Shown one piece after another: positions 23,660 to 37,200 of a DNA stretch of 64,000 nucleotides; the stretch's first letter is position 1; the number at the start of each line of letters is the position of its first letter. Position numbers and translations under genes: made by a program. The notes beneath the pieces were generated by a model that worked only from the letters and a program-made list of their open reading frames with translations, was not told the origin of the DNA and ran no database searches. This DNA is from Wuchereria bancrofti (taxonomy: Eukaryota > Nematoda > Chromadorea > Rhabditida > Onchocercidae). The stretch is from assembly GCA_005281725.1 (NCBI GenBank), contig SSBO01000007.1, forward strand, positions 3,230,402-3,294,401, in the 5' to 3' direction.

Positions 23660-26337
23660 ATCCCCAAAATGTGTCTTGGCGTGTTTTAAATAGTGCAACA
23701 GTGGAACTAAGAGTACTGGTTGACGACTTGAATTTCTTGATTGCTTCTTTACATTTCTGAATTTCTACTATGTAGGTTTCATAAAAAACAGTAGTGTCCT
23801 TTTGGACCATATATTTTTAGTTGCTGTTAACAGTTTTATAATGCTACTATCGAATTTGGCACGATTATAAAAATACTTTGCTGTGATTGTAAACATTAGA
23901 GTAGTACCAAATCCAAATGTTTTGATTGTTGTGAAGTTTTGGCAGCAATAGTAAATTTAATAATTGCTACTGCCTGCTCAATGTTGCTGCCACAAAATTC
24001 AGTAGAATAAAATCGTACACACTATACCATACACACAAAAGATACATAAAACTTTAAACCGTTGTGAGATATGTCAATGAGTAATACCAGAATTTGTGGT
24101 TGGTATAAGTTGTTTTAAAAAGATTATACCAACTACAAACTTTTTACAAATGTCGTATGAAAAAATACATTCCGTCATACCTACCTTCTATTCTACTTGA
24201 TTTATCCTATTCTGTACATATTTTTATTATTTTACATATTCAAATTAGAATGATCTGCTTTCTTGTTTTTTTTTCTTGTTTTTTTTTCCTAGTTCGAATG
24301 TTTTTTTTTTTCCGAGTGCATAATTTTTGAGATTTATTTTCCTACTTTTCCAACTAAAAGGCACGTTTGATATCGCACAAAAAGAGAGACCTTTCAGCTA
24401 CGACATCAAGAATTAACATTCTCAGCACTTCCAATATGGCTTGTGCAATGTCGATAACATCGAATTTGTAATAAAAAATTGCTTTCCTATACGAACTGTT
24501 TTTCCTCTAACGATAACATCCGTAAGAATCAACACTTATTTTATAGAATAATTCATCAGTTTATTTTCTTTCTCAATTATTGCTACCGATAGATCAATTT
24601 AATTTTGATGTGAACTCCTTAATTCTCGATTTTCTTCAAACCAATAAAAACTAACAAAATGAAAGTATTGTTTAAGGCTCATTATTTTATCTTATAAATT
24701 AATCTCATACTTACAAAATGAAAATTTAATGCTTCCTTCCTAAACTATGACTTGGGATTTTTCTAGTTCGAATGTTCTTAAATGCGAAAAACAGTCATTA
24801 GAAGAAACTGATCTACTCAGTGATCATTGTGCAAGCCAATGCAAATTGCGTTCACAGGGTACCAGTCGTAATCTTCGACAACTTGACCTGAAATGGCTTG
24901 GAGAGAGTATAGGAGTGGAAAGATTTAATTATTCCTTTCCTTGATAATTCAAAAAATCCCTGGCAGATCTTAATCCGCTATCAATGAAGGAAGCATCTGT
25001 TGCGAATGAATAACGCCATGCAATTCACATGAATCACTTACGTAGGTGCCTTTACTTAACGGAAACAAGGTAATCTTACATTTGGAGCAAGAAGTGGATG
25101 ATATTGTCCAGTAATGCAGTGTGCACTGCGGCGGAGCAAAAGTCAAATATCATTAGTGATTTCACTTACTGCATAGCGCGGCCTTCTGTCTGAACCTTCT
25201 TTAATATTCGGCCTGCTTTTGTGCGGAAGTGGTGGAGTTTGGCCATTTGTCGGTGTGCGAAGATAATAACCGTGGACCACTGGGTTGTTTTCTGGGTTTA
25301 TTCCGGAGCATGGAAGTAACAAAAGTGGGTGGACAGAGTGGGGAGGGAAAATAGTCAGTTAGGCTGATCTAAAAGTGTTTATTTCGAACTGTGAGAAAGT
25401 TTCATACGTTATCCAGTTATCTAGCGTTGCTAGAAACATTAAAATAACCCCCGTAAAAATAAGCTGTTAGACTTTAAGCCATATTTGGATAAAAGGCTAA
25501 AAAACTAAAAGTTATGGAAAATTTCTTTTACATTGATGGGTTGGGAATGTAAATTTGGGATGACAACTTTGGAATGACAAAGACATTCAACTGTAAATTT
25601 GTTTCGTTCCCCAGATTATTTCAAAGACATAAAATAATTCATATTTTTCGGATTTTCAAATCAACGTATAAGCTTGTGATCATATCCTTATGCAGTAATG
25701 CATCAGATATAATGATTTTTTGATAAAAGATTTCTTCAATTTTCTCTTGTACTTTTGTTATTATATGCAGTTATAAGTTATTACATATCATCGTTTTAGC
25801 ATATTTGTAATTTAGAAATTTATGGATAAAAAGTTAACGATTTTTGATGTTATTTCTGAATGTTATATGCCAAATGGTTATTTCCACTACTGGATTACTG
25901 GGAAATTGTAGAAACATTTTTTCCACTTTGTATTAGAAGCTATCATTTAAAAGCGGTACCTGCTTTTGTGCGCATGTGTGTAAGTGTATGCGTGTGTGTG
26001 TGTCGCTTCTTGTGTTGCAGCCATATACAAAGCTGACTTGAATTTAAGAGGATACAGTTGTAGTTTTTGGCTCATCTTCCAGCGAAAGGGCTGTTTGCGG
26101 ATTTTAATATTATAGCGGGCAGATTTGTCTATTCACATCGGGCAGATTTTAGTCTTAGACTGTAGAAGATCTTAATCATGTAACTTCAGTGGAAATTGTG
26201 ATATTTTCGAAATCAACTGAAATTTGCAGATGATTTATGCTAATTCTGCTGAGTGCATATTGCTTTGCCTTTTATATTTTTTAGATCGCTGTCAGATTTC
26301 TGTTTTTGTTTAATATAGTTGCGTCCCGTCTTGGATT
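23660..26337. other. Intergenic region between NFU1 and the STMP1-like gene
   Basis: This 2.7-kb AT-rich stretch holds the NFU1 3' UTR (an AATAAAA string lies near 24006) and the promoter of the next gene. A moderately GC-richer part at about 25090-25350 has no open frame of note, and the open frame at 24747-24944 has no recognisable domain. A GT run occurs near 25988-26002. Confidence 0.4.
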
Positions 26338-26978
26338 ATGTTAAAACATCTTGTAAGTCTTTTTTTCGAATTGTTTCATATTTACACTGAAAGGTGTTTT
26401 GGAATTTAGTCATTTTGCTCTTATTACTATACACATACATTAACATGTAAATGTGGGAATTGATATCCAAAAATTTTCAGGCATCTTTTGCTGTTGGAGT
26501 CTATGTTGGTATCTATCTGGATCAAAATCGTCAAGTAAACATCTTTTTTAAGCAAATCTTATAACGTCGAGTCTTTAGCCGAAGCGGGGCTATCAAGTGT
26601 GATATCAGGGAATAAAAATTGGAGATTACATTTCAGAAATTGATTATAAATAACATGAACTGTTAAAGTAGTAATTAGCTGTTCTGAGACTGAAGCAGAA
26701 AAAACTGAGTAAGAAGCTGAGCAATTAGTGATTAATGAGCAATCAGTAGAAATACAGCCTTTAAGGAAATACTTTAATTAAAATTATTCAAAAGAAGGTT
26801 GTTTTAGATCCAAGCGGTTTCTTCACCAAAAGAGTTGTTTGGTCGCTTTTTGGATGAAGCTGACCACTTTCTAACTGGTGTTCATGAAGAAAATAACCAG
26901 GATCAGTTGAGGAAGGTGGAAGACGATTTCTTCAAGGATGTAGAAGACTGGTTCAAACCGAAGAAGCGTTTTCCCTAA
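26338..26978 (+). CDS. STMP1-like (DUF4535) mitochondrial micropeptide
   Basis: Three exons, 26338-26352, 26481-26534 and 26808-26978 (TAA), give only 79 residues. The first 24 residues form a hydrophobic helix that lines up with the start of vertebrate short transmembrane mitochondrial protein 1: ML, then F-x-x-G-x-x-x-G-x-Y-L-x-Q-N. Vertebrate STMP1 is about 47 residues. Here the helix is followed by about 55 charged residues ending DWFKPKKRFP, a longer tail. STMP1 sits in the inner mitochondrial membrane and associates with the respiratory chain. The first exon codes for only five residues, so simple gene finders would miss it. An AATATAG acceptor about 20 bases upstream of the ATG may be a trans-splice site. 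Identification rests on a short motif; another small membrane protein is possible. Confidence 0.68.
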
Positions 26979-29900
26979 TACTTATATTCCTTACGTATTT
27001 TTGTATATATTCTGTATATGTTCGTTTTTTTGACTTTCTTATCCATGAGTTATATATATATATATATTAACATGGACCCATTGTAAAATGTCTGAAATCA
27101 TATTTTCTTTCATATATTTCAGGCATTTGTTATAAGTTATCATTTCCCGTGATTTGATGCAGATATTGTGTAAACATAAAACAGAACATAAATATCCTGA
27201 TAAAAGCATACTGAGTGAAGTTACCAGCTGTCGTTTTCAACATACTAGAACAGATTCAGTGATGACGGATATTGCCTCAGAGATAAAAGATCTATATAGA
27301 ATATAAAATATGAAATTTCAATTACTTTGTTGAACATTAGAATTGAGAGGTGAAAGTGCTAGATGAATTCCGATACAGTTATAGAAGCTTGATACTGTGC
27401 ACATGGTGCTTGGCTTTAAAAGCCTTTTAAAGGGGGTTTGAACTGATATTTAGTGCTACTATTTCATCCTACTATGCTTCTGTGGTGAAAGACGAAGTTG
27501 CATGAGTAGTTTCTTCGTAGTATCTTGACATTTCAATGAACTCTAGAGAGAACATCCTCTTTAATACTGCCAACAAACTGAGCTAGCAAACAAAAGGACC
27601 AAAGTGGAATTGATGTTTAGATGACACTGAAACTTCTAGGTTATGTAGATGATTGGTGCTACCTATATTTTTATATAATCTTTCAGAAAATTATTGCATT
27701 TCTCATTTTTTAATTGATTTCGTTTTAAGAATTATATGGCTGATTGTCGCTGTTGATAAAAACATTCAATGTGAATTTGAATTTAAATTCATATTTTGAA
27801 CATCGGATTGTAAGTATGTAGTGTCCTCAAAATCCTATTAAGATTTTGAATAATGAAAAAACATTACCCATTGGTAAAATAATTGTCAAAGGCTTTACAA
27901 CCTGTTGCAAAAGACATATTACAAAGTAATCGTACAGGTTAATTTTAAGTTTTCCAGTGACTAAAAAATTTTTGGAATGACTAAAAAGTTTTTAATCATT
28001 CAAAAATATTCCAAAAAAGTAAAAGAGTAATGTGTTTCAGACAGGAATGCAAATAAACATATGTAGAAATACAAGAACTGGTGGGGGACAGAATCAGCTA
28101 TCATTTTTTGAACAAGATTTAGGAGGATGGAAATACACTTTCGAAATCTTCAAATTTTTAAAGTGTGAATAAAATCTAATATGTGGCATAATTTATGGAA
28201 AAGTTTCAGAACAATGTGCCGTTCTTTGGGATATTAGCATAAGAATTGAGGAAAATGGAAGAAACTCTCTGGTCATCTGAGATATGAAAAAACATTGGAG
28301 AGTTTTTAAAAGTGCTGTTGGTTAAGCTAAATTGGAGTGTAGCCAGGATGATTTCAATGCCTGAGCAATTTTCCTCTTTGCAAAAATAAGAGAGATTTTG
28401 AAAAGAAAATTCGTAGAAATTTTAAACACGTCAAATTTGATAGAACGAACTTTCTTTGGTTACTAAAAACTGCTAAATGGATATGACAACTCATGCGATA
28501 TCACACATTTAATAACATGAAGTAGTGATTCAGGATGGGAATCGCTGTTTAGTTTTTCCGGAAAATCTTTCGTGATTTTAGAAAGAACAACATAATTTTA
28601 ATAAAAACAAAGATGAAGATGTTAAATTTGAGGCAATATGTTTAGATTGGAAACCAGTGAAAGACAAGAAGAAAAAGAGAAAAGCAAGGATTAAATTACT
28701 AACATCATAATTATACTGAAGAGCTTATAAACTTTATTTTATTTCATTTTTTTGCCAAATTTCTCAGTTTAAAAACTGTAAATATGTAAGCATGCTTAAA
28801 TAATCTAATTGCTTAAATTCTCGCTGTCTTTCCTTATTTTCCAATATTTTAATTCGTTTTTTGATTTGACGTAAATCAGTAAGGTTATTTTACTGAGAAT
28901 CTCGAGTGTTGTGTTCCTATACTGTTGCAACTATCTGTAACTATATTTTTACATGCATATGTGGCATAAAGTAAAATGCAATGATTAAGAAGTATAAAAC
29001 AATCTTGTTCTTGGAAATTTGGACTAATTGTTTCGTTTTATTAGCTGGAAAATTAATACAGCATATTTTCAGTCAAGAAGTAATGTTTCGAAGTTTGTCA
29101 ACAATTTCAGAATTTTCCACAATATAAACAATTCTAAACTGTTATGAGAACCATTCAAAAATACACCAATTCAATTTTTTGTTTTAATTATCTTTTATTT
29201 TTTAGGAAATCTTTTATTTATTACTTCAAGTATCTTTTGCAGCATTCATTTATATTCTATAATATTCCAGTTTAGTTCTTATTTACAGTTAATTCATAAC
29301 AGTATAATGCATGCACAGATTTTAAAAAGAAATTAAAAATTCATCATTTTTGATATTAAATATTTTAACAACATAAATTAAATAATATGATATATTGAAT
29401 TTTGTGTGATAAATATTTAGAAGCCCTGAAATACAACGAATAAATTTTGAATTTTTTCAGAAATACTGAAAATGTTCTACGAAAGAAAATCTCAATGAGA
29501 TGATCGGTGTTGTTGCAGGAGAGTGCTTAATGATAAATCATTGAGAATACGTTAGTAGTTGGAAAATGATCATCGACTGATTAAGTTCCAAGGATTTAAA
29601 TCGTCAAGCAATCCTTCAAACCTCCGTAAGTCCTACCTACTACTTACAGCACATAACTGAGCTGCACTTCAAACAATGTTTTTTCATTTATTTATTTATT
29701 TATTTATTGTTCCGCAAGAATAAAACCAAGAATTTAGACTGATCTGTCACAAAGGCCTAATAATTAGTAACATTGCTATGTTGGGATATTGGGGACAGCT
29801 AGACTAGGAACATTTATTTTCATTTAAACTGATTGAGAATGGGGAAAACAGAGTAGTTACTGCCGCACTTTTTAATAAAAAATTTCAATATGAAGAGGAA

Positions 29901-30477
29901 AAAAAATTTTATTTCAAGTGATTAAAAGCTTGCCATGAAAACAGAAAAGAGAGAGAGAGGAGGAGAAAGAAAAAGAGCTTTCAATCAAAATTGATTCAAG
30001 TAATTTCTGCATTATGAAATTTTTATAAAACTTCAAAATTGAAATTAATTTGGAGGGAGGAAATATGTTACTATACAAAAGTTCTTTCGAAGTTTCTTCA
30101 TATTTTTTTTTTTCATTAAAACTCATAATCAAATACTGGTAAATCGGATGCATTACATGATCATGATATTACCAAACAGCTTAGGAATACTTCAAAATCA
30201 GGATTTTCATGATAAGATGCTGATGTGATGTTTTGCAATAAGAATAACATATCAAACTTTGTTTCAGTTCGAAATTCAATGGAGAAAACGACAAATGTTA
30301 TGGTTAATGTTCGTTTGATGATCCACTTGTCGTAGTGAATCTCGAAGACTGATGTGAGGCATAGACAGAAGTGTCTTAAGTGTCTTTTGCTGGTGTCATC
30401 AACAGGAACCACTCTCCTCATTAGTGATAGATATATCATGTTGGCTTGTTGGAGTTATGAAATAGTAGAAACAGGTA
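26979..30477. other. Intergenic region
   Basis: This 3.5-kb stretch is very AT-rich, with a short TA run near 27051-27067 and a TTTA run near 29684-29708. No gene is supported. It ends in unique sequence that is repeated in inverted orientation at about 32112-32159. Confidence 0.45.
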
Positions 30478-30488
30478 TAGATAGATTG

Positions 30489-30536
<48 letters not shown>

Positions 30537-30538
30537 TA
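30478..30538. repeat. (GATA)n array, truncated by an N
   Basis: A GATA tetranucleotide array starts after the unique flank at 30478 and ends at a single N (30539). It appears to be the left part of the same array seen at 33579-33812. Confidence 0.9.
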
Positions 30539-30909
30539 NTTTTTACTACAAGATATATTTTGTTTTTTTAAAGATCTAAGCCAAATCATTTTATTATCAA
30601 CTGACCTCATGAAATCGTCACAAATATTCCAAAATCTTCATAGTAATAAACAACTTAGAAATCTTACTTTTTCAATTTTTCATTCATATTTAAAAATTTT
30701 ATTAAGTGAAACAAGAATAATAACCTGGTTTTTTATAATTTGATAAAAAACCAAAATTCACATCCTGATTTTAAATATGTCAATATTTTAAAAAATTCTA
30801 AGCTTTATACATATATATATATATATCTCAATGCTAGCATTGTCTTTGACAAAACTCAATTTCCGCACATACATATTTTATGAAAATATTTCTGGAGTTA
30901 AAAAATTAC

Positions 30910-31227
30910 CTGCATAGGAAGCCAAAAACATTCGTAGCGACGGACAGCATTTTCGATGACACTTTGTTCATAAAGTATTGAAGCTTTGCGATCAATCATC
31001 CTCAAGAAATTGGCTTCCCGTTGGCTGGCAGATAATAAGTCGATAGAAATACATTTTCTCATTTGTTCGATATTTGAACGGAGAGTGGGTACAATTTGGT
31101 GGTACTCAGGAGGTTGAGAACAAGTATCTGCAGTGCTTATGTTTCTTATATCACGACTCCAGGTATTGTAATTTACGTTACTTGGTCCCGGCAAATTAAT
31201 AGCAGTGTTTGGCTCGTGCGATTCCAT
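30910..31227 (-). pseudogene. Inverted copy of GRDP-like gene exon 1
   Basis: This is the same 106-codon first exon as at 34296-34613, on the minus strand, with the same GTAATT donor. Only the first exon and part of intron 1 are present, so the copy cannot encode the full protein. It is probably an assembly duplicate. Confidence 0.8.
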
Positions 31228-31709
31228 GTTTGCTATCTGAAATCATAAACTTGAGTCACTAATACTCCCAAATAAAGGCTTTTATTTCTATCAGCACTAC
31301 ACTTTTCCCAGCCTCCCTCTTTTTATTTCTAAATCGATAGAATGATGATGTTTCCAGGACTTTTATCTGAAGAAAGGAGAAGTAAGGAGGGTAAAAGGAA
31401 AAGAAATAAAATACGGTCGCAATCGTCGTAATCCTTTCAGGAATCCATTCCTGCATTTCTCCAACCGAATGCTTTCATTTGCTAACGAGAAAATCTCTCC
31501 CTCTTCTCTAGTCTGCACTAATGCCTAATGACAGTAGTACCGACTGCCTACCCACACTACTACTACTACTACTACTGCACTACTGCAAAGCCATTAGCCA
31601 AGCTCTCAAGCTATACTAATGTCTTTAAAACACAAAAAATTCTCCTTGCCCCTCTACCCATCATTTTGGAGACACAAAAACCGCTACTGATTGTGATAGG
31701 AAGTTATAA

Positions 31710-32128
<419 letters not shown>

Positions 32129-32558
32129 ACCTGTTTCTACTATTTCATAACTCCAACAAGAAGACATTAGTATAGCTTGAGAGCTTGGCTAATGGCTTTG
32201 CAGTAGTGCAGTAGTAGTAGTAGTAGTAGTGTGGGTAGGCAGTCGGTACTACTGTCATTAGGCATTAGTGCAGACTAGAGAAGAGGGAGAGATTTTCTCG
32301 TTAGCAAATGAAAGCATTCGGTTGGAGAAATGCAGGAATGGATTCCTGAAAGGATTACGACGATTGCGACCGTATTTTATTTCTTTTCCTTTTACCCTCC
32401 TTACTTCTCCTTTCTTCAGATAAAAGTCCTGGAAACATCATCATTCTATCGATTTAGAAATAAAAAGAGGGAGGCTGGGAAAAGTGTAGTGCTGATAGAA
32501 ATAAAAGCCTTTATTTGGGAGTATTAGTGACTCAAGTTTATGATTTCAGATAGCAAAC

Positions 32559-32876
32559 ATGGAATCGCACGAGCCAAACACTGCTATTAATTTGCCGGGA
32601 CCAAGTAACGTAAATTACAATACCTGGAGTCGTGATATAAGAAACATAAGCACTGCAGATACTTGTTCTCAACCTCCTGAGTACCACCAAATTGTACCCA
32701 CTCTCCGTTCAAATATCGAACAAATGAGAAAATGTATTTCTATCGACTTATTATCTGCCAGCCAACGGGAAGCCAATTTCTTGAGGATGATTGATCGCAA
32801 AGCTTCAATACTTTATGAACAAAGTGTCATCGAAAATGCTGTCCGTCGCTACGAATGTTTTTGGCTTCCTATGCAG
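32559..32876 (+). pseudogene. Direct copy of GRDP-like gene exon 1
   Basis: This copy appears identical to 34296-34613, with the same upstream acceptor and downstream intron until 33577. It stops at the N and is followed by an array, not by exon 2. It is probably an assembly duplicate. Confidence 0.8.
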
Positions 32877-33578
32877 GTAATTTTTTAACTCCAGAAATAT
32901 TTTCATAAAATATGTATGTGCGGAAATTGAGTTTTGTCAAAGACAATGCTAGCATTGAGATATATATATATATATGTATAAAGCTTAGAATTTTTTAAAA
33001 TATTGACATATTTAAAATCAGGATGTGAATTTTGGTTTTTTATCAAATTATAAAAAACCAGGTTATTATTCTTGTTTCACTTAATAAAATTTTTAAATAT
33101 GAATGAAAAATTGAAAAAGTAAGATTTCTAAGTTGTTTATTACTATGAAGATTTTGGAATATTTGTGACGATTTCATGAGGTCAGTTGATAATAAAATGA
33201 TTTGGCTTAGATCTTTAAAAAAACAAAATATATCTTGTAGTAAAAAGTAACAAAATGATTCAGCATTTAGATATTGAAAAATTATTAGACTTTTTGCCGA
33301 GTTGGTTTTTTCTGGTCTACTTTCCTGAACCCCAAATGAACACTTTATCTAACGAGCTTACTATTTTTAAAAAGCTATTTCTGATTCCTTGAGGTACAAG
33401 AAGAGTATAATAAAGTAAGAAGTGGGAATCTGAAGACAATCTGAAGACAGTACAGATGTTATTATTAGCAGCTTAATCTACTTCCTTACTCTTCATCTAA
33501 ACCATTAGAAAAAGTTGGCGTTCTTATGATTTGGTGTTATTTTTAGATTCCCTTAAAGATTAAAAACTTAACGACAGN

Positions 33579-33815
<237 letters not shown>

Positions 33816-34277
33816 ATAACTTCCTATCACAATCAGTAGCGGTTTTTGTGTCTCCAAAATGATGGGTAGAGGGGCAAGGAGAATTTTTTGTGTTTTAAAG
33901 ACATTAGTATAGCTTGAGAGCTTGGCTAATGGCTTTGCAGTAGTGCAGTAGTAGTAGTAGTAGTAGTGTGGGTAGGCAGTCGGTACTACTGTCATTAGGC
34001 ATTAGTGCAGACTAGAGAAGAGGGAGAGATTTTCTCGTTAGCAAATGAAAGCATTCGGTTGGAGAAATGCAGGAATGGATTCCTGAAAGGATTACGACGA
34101 TTGCGACCGTATTTTATTTCTTTTCCTTTTACCCTCCTTACTTCTCCTTTCTTCAGATAAAAGTCCTGGAAACATCATCATTCTATCGATTTAGAAATAA
34201 AAAGAGGGAGGCTGGGAAAAGTGTAGTGCTGATAGAAATAAAAGCCTTTATTTGGGAGTATTAGTGACTCAAGTTTA

Positions 34278-34295
34278 TGATTTCAGATAGCAAAC
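34278..34295 (+). promoter_or_regulatory. Probable trans-splice acceptor of the GRDP-like gene
   Basis: ATGATTTCAG ends at 34286, nine bases before the ATG at 34296. A pyrimidine-AG so close to the start codon, with no matching upstream coding exon, is typical of nematode spliced-leader addition. The 65-codon frame just upstream (34067-34264) would then be outside the mature mRNA. Confidence 0.5.
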
Positions 34296-37200
34296 ATGGA
34301 ATCGCACGAGCCAAACACTGCTATTAATTTGCCGGGACCAAGTAACGTAAATTACAATACCTGGAGTCGTGATATAAGAAACATAAGCACTGCAGATACT
34401 TGTTCTCAACCTCCTGAGTACCACCAAATTGTACCCACTCTCCGTTCAAATATCGAACAAATGAGAAAATGTATTTCTATCGACTTATTATCTGCCAGCC
34501 AACGGGAAGCCAATTTCTTGAGGATGATTGATCGCAAAGCTTCAATACTTTATGAACAAAGTGTCATCGAAAATGCTGTCCGTCGCTACGAATGTTTTTG
34601 GCTTCCTATGCAGGTAATTTTTTAACTCCAGAAATATTTTCATAAAATATGTATGTGCGGAAATTGAGTTTTGTCAAAGACAATGCTAGCATTGAGATAT
34701 ATATATATATATGTATAAAGCTTAGAATTTTTTAAAATATTGACATATTTAAAATCAGGATGTGAATTTTGGTTTTTTATCAAATTATAAAAAACCAGGT
34801 TATTATTCTTGTTTCACTTAATAAAATTTTTAAATATGAATGAAAAATTGAAAAAGTAAGATTTCTAAGTTGTTTATTACTATGAAGATTTTGGAATATT
34901 TGTGACGATTTCATGAGGTCAGTTGATAATAAAATGATTTGGCTTAGATCTTTAAAAAAACAAAATATATCTTGTAGTAAAAAGTAACAAAATGATTCAG
35001 CATTTAGATATTGAAAAATTATTAGACTTTTTGCCGAGTTGGTTTTTTCTGGTCTACTTTCCTGAACCCCAAATGAACACTTTATCTAACGAGCTTACTA
35101 TTTTTAAAAAGCTATTTCTGATTCCTTGAGGTACAAGAAGAGTATAATAAAGTAAGAAGTGGGAATCTGAAGACAATCTGAAGACAGTACAGATGTTATT
35201 ATTAGCAGCTTAATCTACTTCCTTACTCTTCATCTAAACCATTAGAAAAAGTTGGCGTTCTTATGATTTGGTGTTATTTTTAGATTCCCTTAAAGATTAA
35301 AAACTTAACGACAGTACTTGAATTTGAGATATAAACATTTAATTACTTGCAGGAATGAAATGAGCTAAAAAGAAGTAGGCACAAAAATTGCTTGATGATA
35401 GATTTACGCTGATAATTTTGCTGATCGAAGTTCTTTTAAGAACTTTTGGAAAGTGGAAAGAGTGAATAATAGAGTTAATGGGGTGCACATCGATTGAATT
35501 AATTGATGAACTTATCCATGCTTTTGTTTATACTGTTGACCAAATGCAAAAGAGAAAATAAAGTCAATCAATAATTATATGAATTGTTAGTTATTTGATA
35601 TAGAAACAAATAAGATATAATAGGGTGATATAGAAACAAATAAGATATAATAGGGTTAAAAAGAATGAACTATATGTGACGTATGGCTTCATTTGTTAAC
35701 TTTTCTTGCAGGCAGCACGCCCGGATATCAGAAATATACCGCCATTGGATGTTCATTGGGTTTGGCATTGTCATATGCTTAGTCCAATACATTATCAACA
35801 GGTTCGTCTGTTCAGAATAGGGTCGATTTTTTAAAGTAACATTTCATTTTTTATTCTATCTTCCATTTACTGTTTCATTTCAATTTCCCATAATTTATCG
35901 ATAAATTGAAAATTGCAGCAAATAACATCCAAATAACATCATTTGCCGCCTAGATATTTTTTCTTTTGTCGAAGTGTCTGATGAATAAATTCATTTGATT
36001 CATTCGGTGTGGATGACGGATTATGCGGCAGTGGCAACATTATAGTTAACAACAGAAGTATTTGCCTGTTATTTGAATGATTTTCAGGATTGTGAAACAA
36101 TATGTGGTACCATGGTTGATCATAAACTACTCAGTTCGGAAGAAATTCAGCAACGGTATGAACAATCCGTTAGTATTTGGCAAAGTTTTTGCGGCGATGA
36201 ACCTTACGACTTTTTGAGTTCCAAAATCAATAACCACCAGCCGTACCAATCAAAATCATCTTATGATATCGTTGCTGCTGCACAACGACAGCGTAATTTT
36301 AATTATCAGGTGGTACTTCCTGTGAAGTACTATGGTTCAGTCAGGTGTTTCGAAAAAGATGAGCAAATCAACTTCGTTGTTCCACTAAATTTTGAATTTG
36401 AAGTTTTCCTATTTTTCATCAGTTTTCAAAAAAAAAAACATTTACTTCATCATTTAGATCTCACTGCCGCATTATACGTCACCAAAATTTATTAGTGACG
36501 CTGTAGAACGTTACCTCAATTTTCTATTGTTAAAACAAACTTACACGGATCAATTTTTGACGCCTTGCTATGATTTTGATATTGTATGGCACACACATCA
36601 GGTCCTTTGCTTAAGACATTTAAATACAAATCTCCAGTTTAGTTACAATTATAGTTTTTTTTTTTCATAGTTTCTTTTCCTTTTCATCGAACTGTAAATT
36701 AGGAAAGAGAAATTTTATCTTTTTAAATTTCAGATATTTAATTTCTACACTTATTAATTTAGGTCCATCCGCATTGTTATCTACGTGATTGTACAGCAAT
36801 TTTCGGCTGGTTAATGAAACACGATGATACGGTGAATGATCGTAATAAGAATAGTAAGTTGCTTAAAGGCGAAGCAATGACGAAACGGCTTTGGGCTGCT
36901 CATTTTGAAACTGGATTTTGGCGCAGAGGTTCAATGTACAGGTACTTCTAAATGCTGTAATTTCTGAGGTCTAGAAAACTGGAAAAATTCTCTTCAATTT
37001 CAACATCCTTTAAGAAGTTCATTTTTTTAAGAAATACTTTTTTCCACTTATGTACTAAGTCAATTTATGATATGTTGTAAGTTTAAACTTTAGCAAACTA
37101 TGCATTCCATTCTTGAAAAAATTTAATTATCTGGTCCGTGCACACTGAAATACGGGTAAGCAGCTTGAGGGTTATTTGTTCCAAATTACCTATGTCCACT

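Noticed and set aside
32330..32527. Copy of the 65-codon upstream frame in the duplicated contig
   Set aside because: Same sequence as 34067-34264, in a contig that is probably an assembly artefact; not an independent gene.
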